DNA from: Batkoa obscura
Taxonomy: Eukaryota > Entomophthoromycota > Entomophthoromycetes > Entomophthorales > Batkoaceae
Length of the DNA stretch: 64,000 nt
Assembly: GCA_030770535.1 (NCBI GenBank)
Contig: JASVEC010000007.1
Span: 992,001-1,056,000, forward strand
Reading direction: 5' to 3'
Both the position numbers and the translations under genes were made by a program. Numbering within the stretch: the first letter of the stretch is position 1; the number at the start of each line of letters is the position of its first letter. The notes beneath the pieces were generated by a model. That model saw only the letters and a program-made list of their open reading frames with translations, searched no databases and was not told the DNA's origin. This document shows positions 31,078 to 41,770 of this stretch, in pieces.

Positions 31078-31672
31078 GATTAAGCTTTAACATTGTGAGA
31101 AAAACGATCAAAATTGAATTTATCCTATAATTTTATACATGTGAGTCCATCACTATAAAATGTTCTGGATTTAATTTCCCAGTTTCAATTGGAAGCATAC
31201 TAATCGTTTTCGAACAATCCATATATCAGTTCAGGTACACAAATAAATATACGTCGATTATTGATTTATTAAATCTATCAATAAAAAGTGCTACAGTGTT
31301 TTGAAGTTGGCTGATTGAAAATTGCGCTAAGGTTAAGTAGCACAACGATAATTTTAGTCACCAAAGCTACCATCTATTTTAAATGGTATGTTAAAGTTTA
31401 TTTGGATATAGTCAATTTATGCACGATTTATCAATTTTATACCATTTCAGTTTTATATTATTTATTTACTTTTTGTGTTATTTATCTACTTTTTATTTAA
31501 AATGCTATACCCCTTCAGCTTTCTTATTATTCCTAAAAATAGTCAACTTTGGTTATTTCAAATCAATATAATAATCTTAATAAACATTAAAGGCTTAAGT
31601 TAATTATACTAATTTTCCTTTGAAAATTACAAAAGGATAATGCATCAAATGATTAATTTTAGAAAGTTAAAA
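31078..31672. other. Intergenic DNA
   Basis: The first ~100 bp continue the homology with the other lipase promoters. No gene seen after that. Confidence 0.5.
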
Positions 31673-31776
31673 TATGGGGGTGTTTTTTTAGCTTCATTAC
31701 TTTTTCCATTTTTAGGCGCTATTTGAGCGGAAAAATTGTTAGTAAAATTGTTAGACACAAAAAAAACATCCTCATA
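31673..31776 (+). repeat. MITE of the TATGGGG family
   Basis: TATGGGGGTGTTTTTTTAGC to AACATCCTCATA. It lies ~50 bp beyond the 3' end of lipase 4. Confidence 0.85.
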
Positions 31777-31828
31777 TACTAACAAAAAGATATATATTTA
31801 GAAAAAAATTATTTATTTATTAAAATTT

Positions 31829-32779
31829 TTAACAAGAGTCATTTCCAAGCTTTACATCCCAGATTATAAGATGTGCTGCTGAACTAGTGTGGTACCATTC
31901 TTTATAAGAGCAATTGTGATCTTCTAACTCATTAGCGCTACAAACTTGAGTTGACATGCCATTAACCCAAAGCTCACGGTGATGATGGTTATAGCCCTTG
32001 GTTTCAGCAGGGAGGTGGGGAACAACATCATTTTCATTGACAAAACGACCTGAAACAAACTTATGTTTATTTAAAAATCTAGCGAACTCGGGATCGCCAA
32101 CCCTTGGAGCACCATAGGTATAAAGTTTAATTCTATTATCATTTAAACCAATCTCATACTTTAACTTTAAACTGGTTAAGGTAGCAATAGCACCACCTAA
32201 GCTATGACCAGTAATTAATAATTTGTAGCTTGGATAAGTTCTTAAAAGTACATCTATCTTTTGGGAAATTTGAGGCAATATATTATCAATGATCTCCTTA
32301 AACCCAGTATGGACATAATAATTTTTCCCATTGATTTCAATTTGAGTCAATCTAGTTTTACTATTTAATAGCCAATTTTCAGCATTCGAGCTACCACGGA
32401 AAGCAACAATCACTTCTTTTCTGTCTTTGTTAACTCCTAAATAACCTTTAGTTTCTGTTTTCTTGTTTTCAAAGACTTCTACCGATTCAATGCGATCACC
32501 AAATTTATTACAATGGACACATTCCCAGTTAGAAAGCTTATCATTATCACAGTAGGCAGCACCAGCAAGTCGAGCATAAACTTTACCTTCTTTTTCATTG
32601 CCAGGAATAACGTTGGAAACCTCTTTGGCCCCAGGCATAAACCCTAATGGCTCAGGGACTTTGTTATCTAAACTTTGTAAATTTTTGGAAAAGTTTTCAA
32701 AGTAGTTGGCTTCAGTAGAGGACGATACTACTTGAGAAGAGGCTATTAAGGCAGCTAATAGGTGTATGAAGTTAGCCAT
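31829..32779 (-). CDS. Secreted class 3 lipase (lipase 4)
   Basis: A 316-residue class 3 lipase, the most divergent of the minus-strand copies. Signal peptide MANFIHLLAALIASSQVVSS. The triad lies in GHSLGGA (nucleophile elbow with GG rather than GA), NENDVVPHLPAE and SAAHLIIWD; FRGSS marks the oxyanion region. Cysteine positions agree with the other copies, including the C-terminal ...NDSC. The insertion EPLGFMPGAKEV before VIPGNE differs from its relatives. It shows no conversion tract with lipases 2, 3 or 5 and lacks their upstream box. Secreted ester hydrolase. Confidence 0.95.
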   Translation of the reverse strand: MANFIHLLAALIASSQVVSSSTEANYFENFSKNLQSLDNKVPEPLGFMPGAKEVSNVIPGNEKEGKVYARLAGAAYCDNDKLSNWECVHCNKFGDRIESVEVFENKKTETKGYLGVNKDRKEVIVAFRGSSNAENWLLNSKTRLTQIEINGKNYYVHTGFKEIIDNILPQISQKIDVLLRTYPSYKLLITGHSLGGAIATLTSLKLKYEIGLNDNRIKLYTYGAPRVGDPEFARFLNKHKFVSGRFVNENDVVPHLPAETKGYNHHHRELWVNGMSTQVCSANELEDHNCSYKEWYHTSSAAHLIIWDVKLGNDSC

Positions 32780-32824
32780 CGTTGAATGAATAGTTGTTGA
32801 TTTTTTTGAAATATTATAAGTTGC

Positions 32825-32832
32825 TTTTTATA
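32825..32832 (-). promoter_or_regulatory. TATA-like box of lipase 4
   Basis: TATAAAAA on the minus strand, ~47 bp upstream of the start. Confidence 0.5.
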
Positions 32833-34741
32833 CTTTTACTTATCTCGCGTTTTATTAGTTACACAATTATACTAGTTCTATTGATACCAATCTGACTTTA
32901 TTTCCAGCACCCTGCTATAATTTCCAGTTGCACAGTTACAAATCATTCATTATAATGAATAAACTTTTTAATTACTATTGTTTAATTGCCTTTTTGGTCA
33001 TTTAAGATTTTTGATTTTGTTGTATGAACATGTTCTAAGTCGCTATTTATTGTTTTTTTAAGGGTTTTATTTTGTCAAATTAATTCATGGTTATGTAATT
33101 TTGAATACTGTTCTTGAACTCTGAGGCACTACATGATAAAATTACTATATTATAATGTTGCTTTCCATTTCATTTAAATGTTTTAAATAAATGCAATATA
33201 ATCTTAAAATTAAAAACCTTGACTTTGAGCCTCATTAAAGTCTAGTTTTACCAAAAGAAACAATTTATAAGTTGTGCTAAATGTTAAATAAAATGTTATT
33301 AAAATTTAGCTCTAGTTTTATTCTCCATAATTTATTCTTACTAAATCTAACTTGAAAACTATTCCAACTTTATTTACATATAAGGTCGCTATCAGCCTAT
33401 CATTACTTTCTATTTTCCCACATTGCTAAAGTCAATAAAACCTCAATTTTGTTACTTTAATTTACTTTGTTCCATTTCCGATTTATTAGCCATTGTTTTC
33501 TATGCTTATTTAAAAATGGACACGTAAAGAAAAAGCAGTGGTATATTGGACGTAACACAAGAAAGTGGTAGTTTTAAAAATAAACAACAATGGAATGCAG
33601 GAAGTATCTTCCAAAAATACCCAAAAGTAAGGTCCCATACGAATTGCGATTAAAGGAGTGGGATTTTGAGATTTATTCCAAATTTTTTGTGAATAAATAG
33701 AATTGTATTGATATGTTTGAATACAATTAAAGAGGATCTAGTAGCCATTTGTGTACTTCTTCAGTGGGGCGATCGGTAGCTCTGCGCCTTATGCTGACTC
33801 TTTAGTATCATTACACCTGAAATATATTGCAAAAAATTATAATAACGCAAGAAATAAAATAAAATAGATTTCTATGCTATTATTGATTACTAAAATTAGC
33901 ATTAAATCCAATGTTTGGTTAGATTTAGGGTTAGCAAACACAGTATTGGCGTAAAAATATTGATGATCCCTTTGGTGCGAGTTGCAATAACTTCAGCTTG
34001 CTAGCTTTTTTCTCGACATAGTCGTGATGTAAAAAATACTCTAATTAGTAATTCGAATTAAACCCCGATTTATACTTTATTTAACATTACTTTTATACTT
34101 CTCCTCTCTCATGGCTGTCTAAATTTCATTTATATTAAGTACAACTCATCCATAAAGACTGTATTACCCCATTGCTGATCTTTCTGATTATCTTGTCTCC
34201 TATTTTTCTTTACTTATAATTAATAGAAAGGCCATATAACTTAGAAATGGTGATGTTATAACTTAATGTTTGAGCCTGGAATACATAAGATAGCTACAGA
34301 AAGGACAATTGACAATGCTCTTTTCAAGTTCGTCGTATACCGTCCGTTAAGGTTTGGTTAGCATGTATTTTATTTATATAATAAATTAAATACTCAGGTT
34401 TTAAAAAAATCCTTAATCGGCCATCGAGTTGTTTATTGGTGCAAGTACATCTAATGTTTGGCTTTTTATTGATTTTTTTTAGGAAACTCAAGAGCTTTTT
34501 ATTTAAAATGTATAAGTATATACATTAGAATAAACTGCACAACATATCTTTTTGCAAGTATAAATAGAGAGAGAATTTTTTAATTAAAATAAAGTTAGGC
34601 ACTAGAAAACTAATTATTCAACCAATCATCTATATTATTTAAATATTACAAAAATAATAACAATCGTATTTCCCGTCAAAAAACTGCCCACAAAAAGGGC
34701 AAAAAAAATGTAACTGATAACACCAAACAACTTCGAAAACC
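32833..34741. other. Long intergenic region
   Basis: About 1.9 kb without a supported gene. A slightly GC-richer patch at 33755-33800 was examined for a tRNA or small RNA and does not fold as one. Confidence 0.5.
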
Positions 34742-35338
34742 TCAAGAATAAATAAAAGAAACTAGTTGTACAAAACAAGTCAAAATAATGTGAAACTCAT
34801 ACAACTGCAAGTTTGAGCTAAACTTCATATATGCAATTGTGTTGTTAACACAGCTCAATCGAAATGAGGCAATCATTGAGCTTTCACTCGATTCCATGTA
34901 AACTCGATACTCTAACAACTCACTATTTCTAACCTTTCTCTTCTTGATCACATAAACGTCTTGAAAACTGCCTTTAAACCCCAATCTGTTGATTAAAAGC
35001 TGAAAGCAAGTGCTGCAACATGCGTTAACCTGAGCTAGTGGGAACTCCCAGCTTGGTAATCCAATTTGAAAGTTTTGTACCTGATTTGAGAACCGCTTGG
35101 TCTCTAACAATATTTGTTTATTGTATTCGATCAACTGTAAGCCCCTTTGATATTTTTCAACTTTATACCACGTTACTTTGCCGCTACCCTCCTGAATCTT
35201 CCATCGGGTTTTGTGAAGAGGTGTCAAAGAGTACTCGTTGCGGATAGTAAATACTTTGTTTTGATTGGTGTAACGAGGCAGCAAACTTCCTTGTTCTAAC
35301 GCTTCGTATTCTGGCAAGGTGTCATGTTCTATTGACAT
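34742..35338 (-). CDS. LPxY-family protein
   Basis: A 198-residue paralogue with LPEY (8-11) and LPRY (20-23). NKVFTIRNEYSL, TRWKIQEGSGKVTWYKV and RGLQL follow, matching both the WYKL...RG block of 2875-3504 and the WKLIEKGSG block of 8326-8949, so it links the two subgroups. The C-terminus EFHIILTCFVQLVSFIYS is nearly that of 6692-7312. A cysteine pair cluster (ACCSTC) in the middle is not shared. Function unknown. A TATA box lies ~45 bp upstream. Confidence 0.85.
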   Translation of the reverse strand: MSIEHDTLPEYEALEQGSLLPRYTNQNKVFTIRNEYSLTPLHKTRWKIQEGSGKVTWYKVEKYQRGLQLIEYNKQILLETKRFSNQVQNFQIGLPSWEFPLAQVNACCSTCFQLLINRLGFKGSFQDVYVIKKRKVRNSELLEYRVYMESSESSMIASFRLSCVNNTIAYMKFSSNLQLYEFHIILTCFVQLVSFIYS

Positions 35339-35381
35339 ATTTGGTTTGGTTTTTTGAGGGTAATTCTTGAAAATAAGCTGC

Positions 35382-35388
35382 TTTTATA
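35382..35388 (-). promoter_or_regulatory. TATA box for the 34742-35338 gene
   Basis: TATAAAA on the minus strand, ~45 bp upstream of the start codon. Confidence 0.55.
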
Positions 35389-35942
35389 CTATTGGATTTC
35401 AATCGTCTAGAGGCATTTATTTTATTTAACCGAAGGGTATTTAAATGGATTAATAATTAGAAATTTTTTGATTATTAATAAAATAAAAAGCTGATCAAAA
35501 CCCTATTTCATTAAATTGATTTTGCTATTTTATTTTATTATTTCATTTAGGATAAATTTCATTTATACATTTATATTTAATTATCGCCTGTTATTAGACT
35601 TCAATAAAAAGGAGCCCAATTTTTTATTTAAGTAGCTTCTTGAAGTGTAAATTATGATAAGATTATCCGCAAAGTATGATAAAACTATAAAAGTTGTTAT
35701 AATTAAATTAATCAAGAAGTTAATGAATGACATTATTTCTATCTATTGTTCTTTCGTTTTCACATTTTAAAATCGTCTTTTTTATATCAATAATTATTTT
35801 CTAAATTTACTCATTGTATGAGTGATAGTACATCTTATCTAATATTAATGATCAAAATAATAATAAGGTAAATCAATGGACATTTAAATAAAAGTCTTGC
35901 AGCTTTGGAAGTTCTTCAAAAAACACTCTCTACTTTAAAATA
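35389..35942. other. AT-rich intergenic DNA
   Basis: No feature seen. Confidence 0.5.
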
Positions 35943-35977
35943 TATGGAGATGTATTTTTTTGTTTAAGAATTTTACA
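35943..35977 (-). repeat. Truncated MITE of the TATGGGG family
   Basis: TATGGAGATGTATTTTTTTG followed by the AAGAATTTTAC word of the family; homology then stops, so only about one third of the element is present. Confidence 0.7.
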
Positions 35978-36719
35978 GATCTAGAAAACAAATTAAGCTA
36001 GAGTTAGAGGTAGATCCTTGACTCTAGATCTTTGAAAACTTCAGTATCTACGTTGTTAAAGGGCTTTTTTCATATTATCGCCAGATCCTTTTAATATTAT
36101 TATAAAATTTTAATTTACATTGCTATGATAACTTTTCTTGCAATTATTTTGCTCTAGACTCTTTTTTAAACTCTTTTTATGAATTGTTCCATTTTCTACC
36201 CCACTCCTTTATTTACATAAAACATTTTTTCACTCACCAAAGAAGCAAGTTTAACCTTTTGTTTTAATACCACCTTTATTTATATTTTTATATCCTTTCT
36301 AACCATAAATTTCCTTAGTACAATATAATATATGAACAGCTATTATGTTTATATATTTGATAAAGATTTGTTATCAACTATGATACCTTCGAGCCTTCTG
36401 TGACTTTCTTACATCACTTTTATCTGATCGACCTTTTGAATCAATACCTTATCTAACAAATTGAATAAATTGTTAGGTTTCGTAGCAAAACGTAATCATT
36501 TCTATATGTTGAAATTTTAGTAATTTATAAATTTATTTTGCTGTAAAATAGAAAAATGATAAAACTTCATAGAATCTGTAACAATAATCAAAAACATTTA
36601 AAATTTTAAAAATTATTTATTTATTAATATTTGAAATAAATTTGATAACCTAATTATTGATATATATTGTAATAAATTAACTTTGACCCAACTAATTACT
36701 AACCCATCCCTATTTATAT
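35978..36719. other. AT-rich intergenic DNA
   Basis: A short direct repeat of a TCTAGA-rich word occurs near 35980-36030. Nothing else seen. Confidence 0.45.
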
Positions 36720-37298
36720 TCATATAGCATTACTATAACACTGGGCAATTCCAAGTAGTAAAATCCTAGCATCCAACTCATCAATCGACATATAGAATCC
36801 CAATTCGACCAACTGATTCATCGAAACACAAATAACAAATTTGCCGAGCATATACCCATCATCTAAATTGACAATTTTGTAACATATTAACGATTCATTA
36901 CTACTGTCCGTTTTAATAAACCCATACATTTTCGAAAACATAGGAGTATCATATCTGTTAATGATAATGTTGTAATTCCCCATTTTATCGGTATTATTTC
37001 TTATCATAACAGCGTTAACACTATCTTGGTTGGAAATTAAGAAAGAGTAACCATTCTCTATTTGTGGCAGCTGGAATAACTCTATCAACAATTCATTGTT
37101 TTTGCCTTTTAGCTTTAGGCTTCTTTTTAGTTGATGGACTTTATAATCCTTTGAGTTTTTCTCTTTATTATAAATTGCATATTCCTTGCCTTTAAAGCTG
37201 AAATGTTTCCTTTTGGCTATTTTGAAATAGCTAGCTTCCTCCCGATAGCTGGGTAGCTCTTCTTTAACAAAACTTTGATACTCTGGTAATACACTCAT
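36720..37298 (-). CDS. LPxY-family protein, divergent member
   Basis: A 192-residue protein starting MSVLPEYQSF, with LPEY (4-7) and LPSY (15-18) spaced as in the first two genes of the window. The body is diverged: FKIAKRKHFSF replaces FTIKSKFSL, the WYK strand becomes DYKVHQL, and the C-terminal helix reads DARILLLGIAQCYSNAI. It is closest to the 38093-38683 protein (the final AQC/TQC helix). No signal peptide. Function unknown. Start supported by motif spacing and a TATA-like box ~57 bp upstream. Confidence 0.8.
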   Translation of the reverse strand: MSVLPEYQSFVKEELPSYREEASYFKIAKRKHFSFKGKEYAIYNKEKNSKDYKVHQLKRSLKLKGKNNELLIELFQLPQIENGYSFLISNQDSVNAVMIRNNTDKMGNYNIIINRYDTPMFSKMYGFIKTDSSNESLICYKIVNLDDGYMLGKFVICVSMNQLVELGFYMSIDELDARILLLGIAQCYSNAI

Positions 37299-37354
37299 TT
37301 CTTTATTTTAGTTCAATTTAATTTTGATGAAAACAAACCTACTAAAATCCCTCA

Positions 37355-37361
37355 TTTTATA
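37355..37361 (-). promoter_or_regulatory. TATA-like box for the 36720-37298 gene
   Basis: TATAAAA on the minus strand, ~57 bp upstream. Confidence 0.45.
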
Positions 37362-38092
37362 TCCCCATCTTTTACTGCGCTCTTGAATGAAAGTTTGTTG
37401 ATTTTTAATACTTTTTATAAAATCGCTTAATTCTATTCTATTCTATAGTATTTGATCTGCTTTGCATAAAATTAAGTGTTATGAACAAGTTTAAAACGCT
37501 TGCGAATAAATATGGAAATTCCGGTAATGGCTAGGTTCCGAATAATTTAGTTGGATTTTTTCTTCATTGGTTTGAGTTTAAGAACATTTGATAGATTGAA
37601 TAAGTGAAATCAAATTAGTAATTTTAGCTAGGTTTTTTATGAGGGTGTTGGTATAATTAGATGGGCTTTCTGGGGGTAGAATGGTAGCGTTGAGATAATT
37701 GAAAAGAAATTTAGGGCAAAAAATATTTGGATTTATTTATATTGAAAGGTATATGAATATTCAGGAGTAAATTCATTTTGATGGATGCGTTTACTTTTTG
37801 TTATATGCTCTTGATAATGTAAAAGACATAATATCTATTTCGGCTATAATATAATTATAATAAAACTATGTGGTATTACCAGGCATAATGATAATTCATT
37901 TAGACAATAAATAACAGCTATTGTTTCAAATTTAATAAAACCAACACAAAAACAAACCAATATGAAAAGCTTATTTAACTAATATATAAATAAAACCCCT
38001 TTATTGATAGGTCCTTTAAAACCAAATGGATAAAATCAATAGGGCAAAAACCAACAAAAAGAGATATAACAATATATAGCGCATACTATTTA
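37362..38092. other. AT-rich intergenic DNA
   Basis: No gene seen. Confidence 0.5.
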
Positions 38093-38683
38093 TTAACTAG
38101 TAGCCCAAGAGCGAACAGCACACTGAGTAATAGCCAGAAAAAACACCGCAAACTCGATCTCTTCCAGTTGTTTAAAAACAGCTATTTCCAGCAACCTCTT
38201 TGAAGAGAAACTCAACACTCCTTTAATCAAAACAAGATCATACCCTTGTTCTGTAATATGAAACAGAGTTAAATTATTGAGTTTTGATTTTGATATAATA
38301 AAGTATTTGTTAACATATAAGCTTAAATTTTGAAGTTGAATTTTATAAGTTTGATCCAAATTTATGTATTCCATGGTTGCAGATATTCCATTGCCTATAT
38401 AAAATAAAAATGAAAATTGATTGGTTCTAGGTACTTGTAACAGATCCATTATATTAGTACTATTCATACGCTTGAGCTCAAAACCTCGTTCGTGTTGATA
38501 TAGTTTGTAAATAAATTTATTTGTTTGTTTGTCAAGGATGACTAATTTCATACTATTGAGTAGATTAAATGAGAGTTTAATATCGATTCTGTAATAACTT
38601 ATTGTATCACTATATAAAGGTAAGCCTTCTTTAACGATCGATTCATATGATGGTAGTATGTCCATATTGTTTTTATTTATCAT
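38093..38683 (-). CDS. LPxY-family protein, divergent member
   Basis: A 196-residue frame. The seventh codon (start at 38665) is the likelier start: it gives MDILPSYESI, which lines up with MEVLPDYNSI and MSVLPEYQSF of the relatives, and lies ~45 bp from a TATA box, against ~26 bp for the first Met. LPSY and LPLY are the paired motifs. YKLYQHERGFEL matches the WYKLYPNLRGVSL block of 2875-3504, with W replaced. The C-terminal hydrophobic helix is EFAVFFLAITQCAV. Function unknown; same family speculation as above. Confidence 0.8.
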   Translation of the reverse strand: MINKNNMDILPSYESIVKEGLPLYSDTISYYRIDIKLSFNLLNSMKLVILDKQTNKFIYKLYQHERGFELKRMNSTNIMDLLQVPRTNQFSFLFYIGNGISATMEYINLDQTYKIQLQNLSLYVNKYFIISKSKLNNLTLFHITEQGYDLVLIKGVLSFSSKRLLEIAVFKQLEEIEFAVFFLAITQCAVRSWATS

Positions 38684-38708
38684 TAGTCAATTGATTAATT
38701 TAATGGGC

Positions 38709-38718
38709 TTTTATAAAA
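38709..38718 (-). promoter_or_regulatory. TATA box for the 38093-38683 gene
   Basis: TTTTATAAAA, ~45 bp upstream of the internal Met preferred as start. Confidence 0.5.
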
Positions 38719-39920
38719 ATTCAATACAACTGTGCACTAAATTAAAAAAAGAGTAACATCTTAATGATGTAAACTAGCAATATATTGATGTAAACAAATA
38801 AGCTATAATCAAATACATTTCAATTCGATTCGTCAAGTTTAAACATAAATGTTTTACTGAACTAAGTTAACCCACATTTCCATATAATCATGACTCAACT
38901 CATTCCTTTAATTTTTACCATTACAGAGTACTTTTTACTAGAATATACAATTAGTTCAAATTGAGATCTATCTATCATTCAGACTCTATATCATAATTAA
39001 AACTATTTTGCAGTTTTCTTCAAATTATTAACTAAAACTGCGATTTTAACTGTTTTAGGCTGTTTTATTTTATTTTATTTTTATAAACCCTGCCAATAAT
39101 TGTATTAAAATACGGTAAACACAGTATTTTAAAAAACTCGCTTTTACTACATTTATTTGTTTTTAGCTTTGATAACGTATAAGCAGATATGGAGAAATTA
39201 GACTTTATCTTCAAAATGAGAACTTGAAAAAAACAATCAGATAAAATCTACTTAAAATAGGATCAGGAAATAAAACTCCGAAATTGCCTTTTTTATAAAT
39301 TTATAATAAAGAGAATTAGTAATATAAAATTACATAAGGATAATGGTACACTGCTTTTTTGAAAACCTGAGAATTCAAGTAATTTAATTTAAAAGTAAAG
39401 TATTGCTTCCATTTAGTTAATTGTAGAATATTCTTTATTGTTATTTAACATTAAATACCACATATTTCATACTACTAATATAAGTTTATCTAACCCTCCT
39501 CAATTTAAAAAGTAAATTCTGAGTAATTATCTGGAATTTAGTTTAAATGATGCAATCCCAAGTTGAAATTAAAATATCAAAGACAGTTTGAAAAATGATT
39601 TTTCTAATCCAACATTATTACTCAAAAGATAAGCAACTTGAACTGAAGCAGCATATGTAATACAAAAGTAATTTGGCTCCACTCATCTCATGATTTCAAT
39701 CAACTAATATTCAATAAAAAATAATGTTAAGCTATATCTCCTGTAAACATTGTTTATTTCACTTACCCACTATATCCTGTTACAACTCATCTGAAAACCA
39801 ATCTTTACAGTGAGAAAACTAAGGGTCTAAATGTTTAGACTATTATACCAAACCATACCATCTCATTTTTATTATAGATAAGCGCCAAATGGTAACCATA
39901 TTTATTAACAAAAATGTTAA
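38719..39920. other. AT-rich intergenic DNA
   Basis: 1.2 kb without a supported gene. Confidence 0.5.
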
Positions 39921-40002
39921 TCTCAGCACCCGGGATCGAACCAGGGACCGATGGATTGCTATCATTTACAGTCCATCGCTCTTCCAACTGAGCTATGCTG
40001 AG
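39921..40002 (-). tRNA. tRNA-Tyr (GTA) with a 9-nt intron
   Basis: This 82-nt gene lies on the minus strand. The acceptor CTCAGCA pairs with TGCTGAG, discriminator A. C1-G72 is the eukaryotic tRNA-Tyr identity pair. Anticodon stem ATGGA/TCCAT; between the strands lie 16 nt, CTGTAAATGATAGCAA. Reading the anticodon GTA and placing the intron after the nucleotide 3' of it leaves a 7-nt loop and a 9-nt intron (ATGATAGCA). T arm GGTTCGATCCC. Confidence 0.93.
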
Positions 40003-40061
40003 CTATCCGATGGCCTTTTAATTGATAAATAATATATATTCTTTGAACTACTTTAACTTAA

Positions 40062-40380
40062 TATAGTAGTATCTGAATCGGTTTTAGAATTTATCAAAAG
40101 TCATCCAAATTTTATTTTTATATTTATAAGTCTTTAATATGTAATTAACTGAATTTAAAAAGCTTGAAGTTTTGAATCTTTTTGTTTGACTTAAAAAGCT
40201 TATTTTAACTATTTTATTCCTTTAAATAATTAATTTTTTTAATTACGTATTATTTTAAACATTTTTACCAAATGTTCAAAGTAGTTTTATTAAATGTTTG
40301 ATAAATGTATAATATACATATAGTTATTTTACTTTATTTTTTATCAAAAAACAAAATGCAAACTTTTATAACTAAATTAA
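40062..40380 (+). mobile_element. DNA transposon T1, 5'-end remnant lacking the LTR
   Basis: It starts with a worn terminal repeat (TATAGTAGTATCTGAATCGG) and follows the T1 right end in reverse complement to the transposase start (ATG at 40356, MQTFITKL). There is no LTR between the two parts, so this is the empty-site form of the T1 arm, although it is more diverged than the LTR-bearing ones. Confidence 0.75.
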
Positions 40381-40402
40381 AATTAAAATTAAAATTAAAA
40401 TT
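40373..40402. repeat. AAATT tandem repeat
   Basis: About six AAATT units after the transposase start remnant. Confidence 0.8.
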
Positions 40403-40406
40403 ATTA

Positions 40407-40509
40407 TATGAGGATGTTCTTTTTGATTTCATTATTTTTTCCATTTTTTAAGCGTTATTTGAGCAGAGATTGTTAGTAAAATTCTTAAACAAAAGAACAC
40501 ATCCCTATA
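40407..40509 (+). repeat. MITE of the TATGGGG family
   Basis: TATGAGGATGTTCTTTTTG to ACATCCCTATA, inserted in the T1 remnant. Confidence 0.8.
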
Positions 40510-40518
40510 TGATATTTA

Positions 40519-40622
40519 TTTGAGTATGTATTTTTTTGTTTAAGAATTTTACTAACAATCTTTCCGCTCAAGTAGCGCTTAAAAATGGGAAAAACAATGA
40601 AGCCAAAAAAAACATCCCTATA
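40519..40622 (-). repeat. MITE of the TATGGGG family
   Basis: A second copy in opposite orientation 10 bp after the first: GAGTATGTATTTTTTTG to AACATCCCTATA. Confidence 0.8.
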
Positions 40623-40627
40623 TATAT

Positions 40628-40776
40628 ATTAAATAAAGATAGATAAATGATATATAGCAAATATTCTAATGGTTTAAAAGATAAAGCAGTAGCTAGGTCA
40701 ACATTTTTTAAATATATACCAAGTAGTTTTAAAAATACAACAAGAAAAACAGATTCATATAATATGTGTGGCTAGT
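40628..40776 (+). pseudogene. T1 transposase fragment
   Basis: It corresponds to residues ~185-223 of the T1 transposase (KDKAVARSTFFKYIP...RKTD...) on the plus strand. It is cut at the CNIC motif by the LTR that starts at 40777. No start and no downstream part. Confidence 0.8.
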
Positions 40777-41214
40777 TGTGAAATATTGTTTTATTAGCTC
40801 TCGGATTGATTATAACAATCACTTAAGTTGTTGTGTTCTCAAGTTCAAACACAATCAAGTCAGAGTCCCTTATTTTGATTTGTTGTGAGAATTTCTAACT
40901 TCACATTACAAAGAATAATATCCTCTCGTTCTGATATCCATACTTGTTGGAGTATAAAAGAGATTCTTCAACATGATAGCTCGATGCTTTTTAACTCAAG
41001 TACTCCCTGATATCATACCTTTAATAAAGCCACTAGGTCTTTCTGACAATATCTTACGTAGATCTTACAGTAGTATTTCCTATTCTATTTGTTCTATATA
41101 GCTCATAGCCTACTGTACACTATTTTTACTAACTTAAGTCTATCTTAGCCACACAAACTAAGACCGTTTGACTCAAGGCAAGTTAATCAAGCAAGGACTA
41201 CTTTTAACTCCAAC
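40777..41214 (+). repeat. LTR, 3' end missing, next to copy 2
   Basis: 438 bp of LTR from TGTGAAATATTG to TTTTAACTCCAAC. The last ~21 bp are absent here. They are found, with a 3-bp overlap, as the fragment at 9207-9230. Confidence 0.87.
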
Positions 41215-41684
41215 TGTGAAAGTTGATACTTAGTGGCCGAAGTTAAAAGCTACTCTTGCTTAATTAACTTGCCTTGAGTCGAAGGGTCTTAGTTTATATA
41301 ACTAAGGTAGACTTAACTTAATAGAAATAGTATGTAGTAAGCTACAAATTATGTAAAACAAATACAATGGAAGATACTACTATAAAATCTATATCAGATG
41401 TTGTCAGAAAGACTTAGTGACTTTATTAATGATACGTTATCAGGGAGTAATCCAATTAAAAAAAAAAACCTGGAGTTATCATATTGAAGAATCTCTTTTA
41501 TACTCCAATAAATATGGATATTAATACGAGAGGATGTTATTCCTTGCAATATGAAGTTAGAAATTCTCGCAGCAAATCAAAATAAGGGACTCTGACTTGA
41601 TTGTATTTGAACTTGAGAACACAGCAACTTAAGTGATTGTTGCGTTATAATCAATCCGAGAGCTAAATAAAGCAATATTTCACA
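41215..41684 (-). repeat. 3' LTR of copy 2
   Basis: 470 bp, TGTGAAAGTTGATACTTAG to AGCAATATTTCACA on the plus strand. Confidence 0.93.
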
Positions 41685-41695
41685 TTTCCCTCCCT
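41685..41695 (-). other. Polypurine tract of copy 2
   Basis: TTTCCCTCCCT on the plus strand, the complement of AGGGAGGGAAA. Confidence 0.85.
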
Positions 41696-41770
41696 ATGAT
41701 TTGATGTAGTGAATTTTTATGATTTACTTACCAAGAGCAATTTGACTAGTTACGAATTGTACTCATTGAA

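Noticed and set aside
33755-33800. GC-richer patch resembling part of a tRNA D arm
   Set aside because: No acceptor or T-arm pairing and no GGTTCRA box; not a tRNA.
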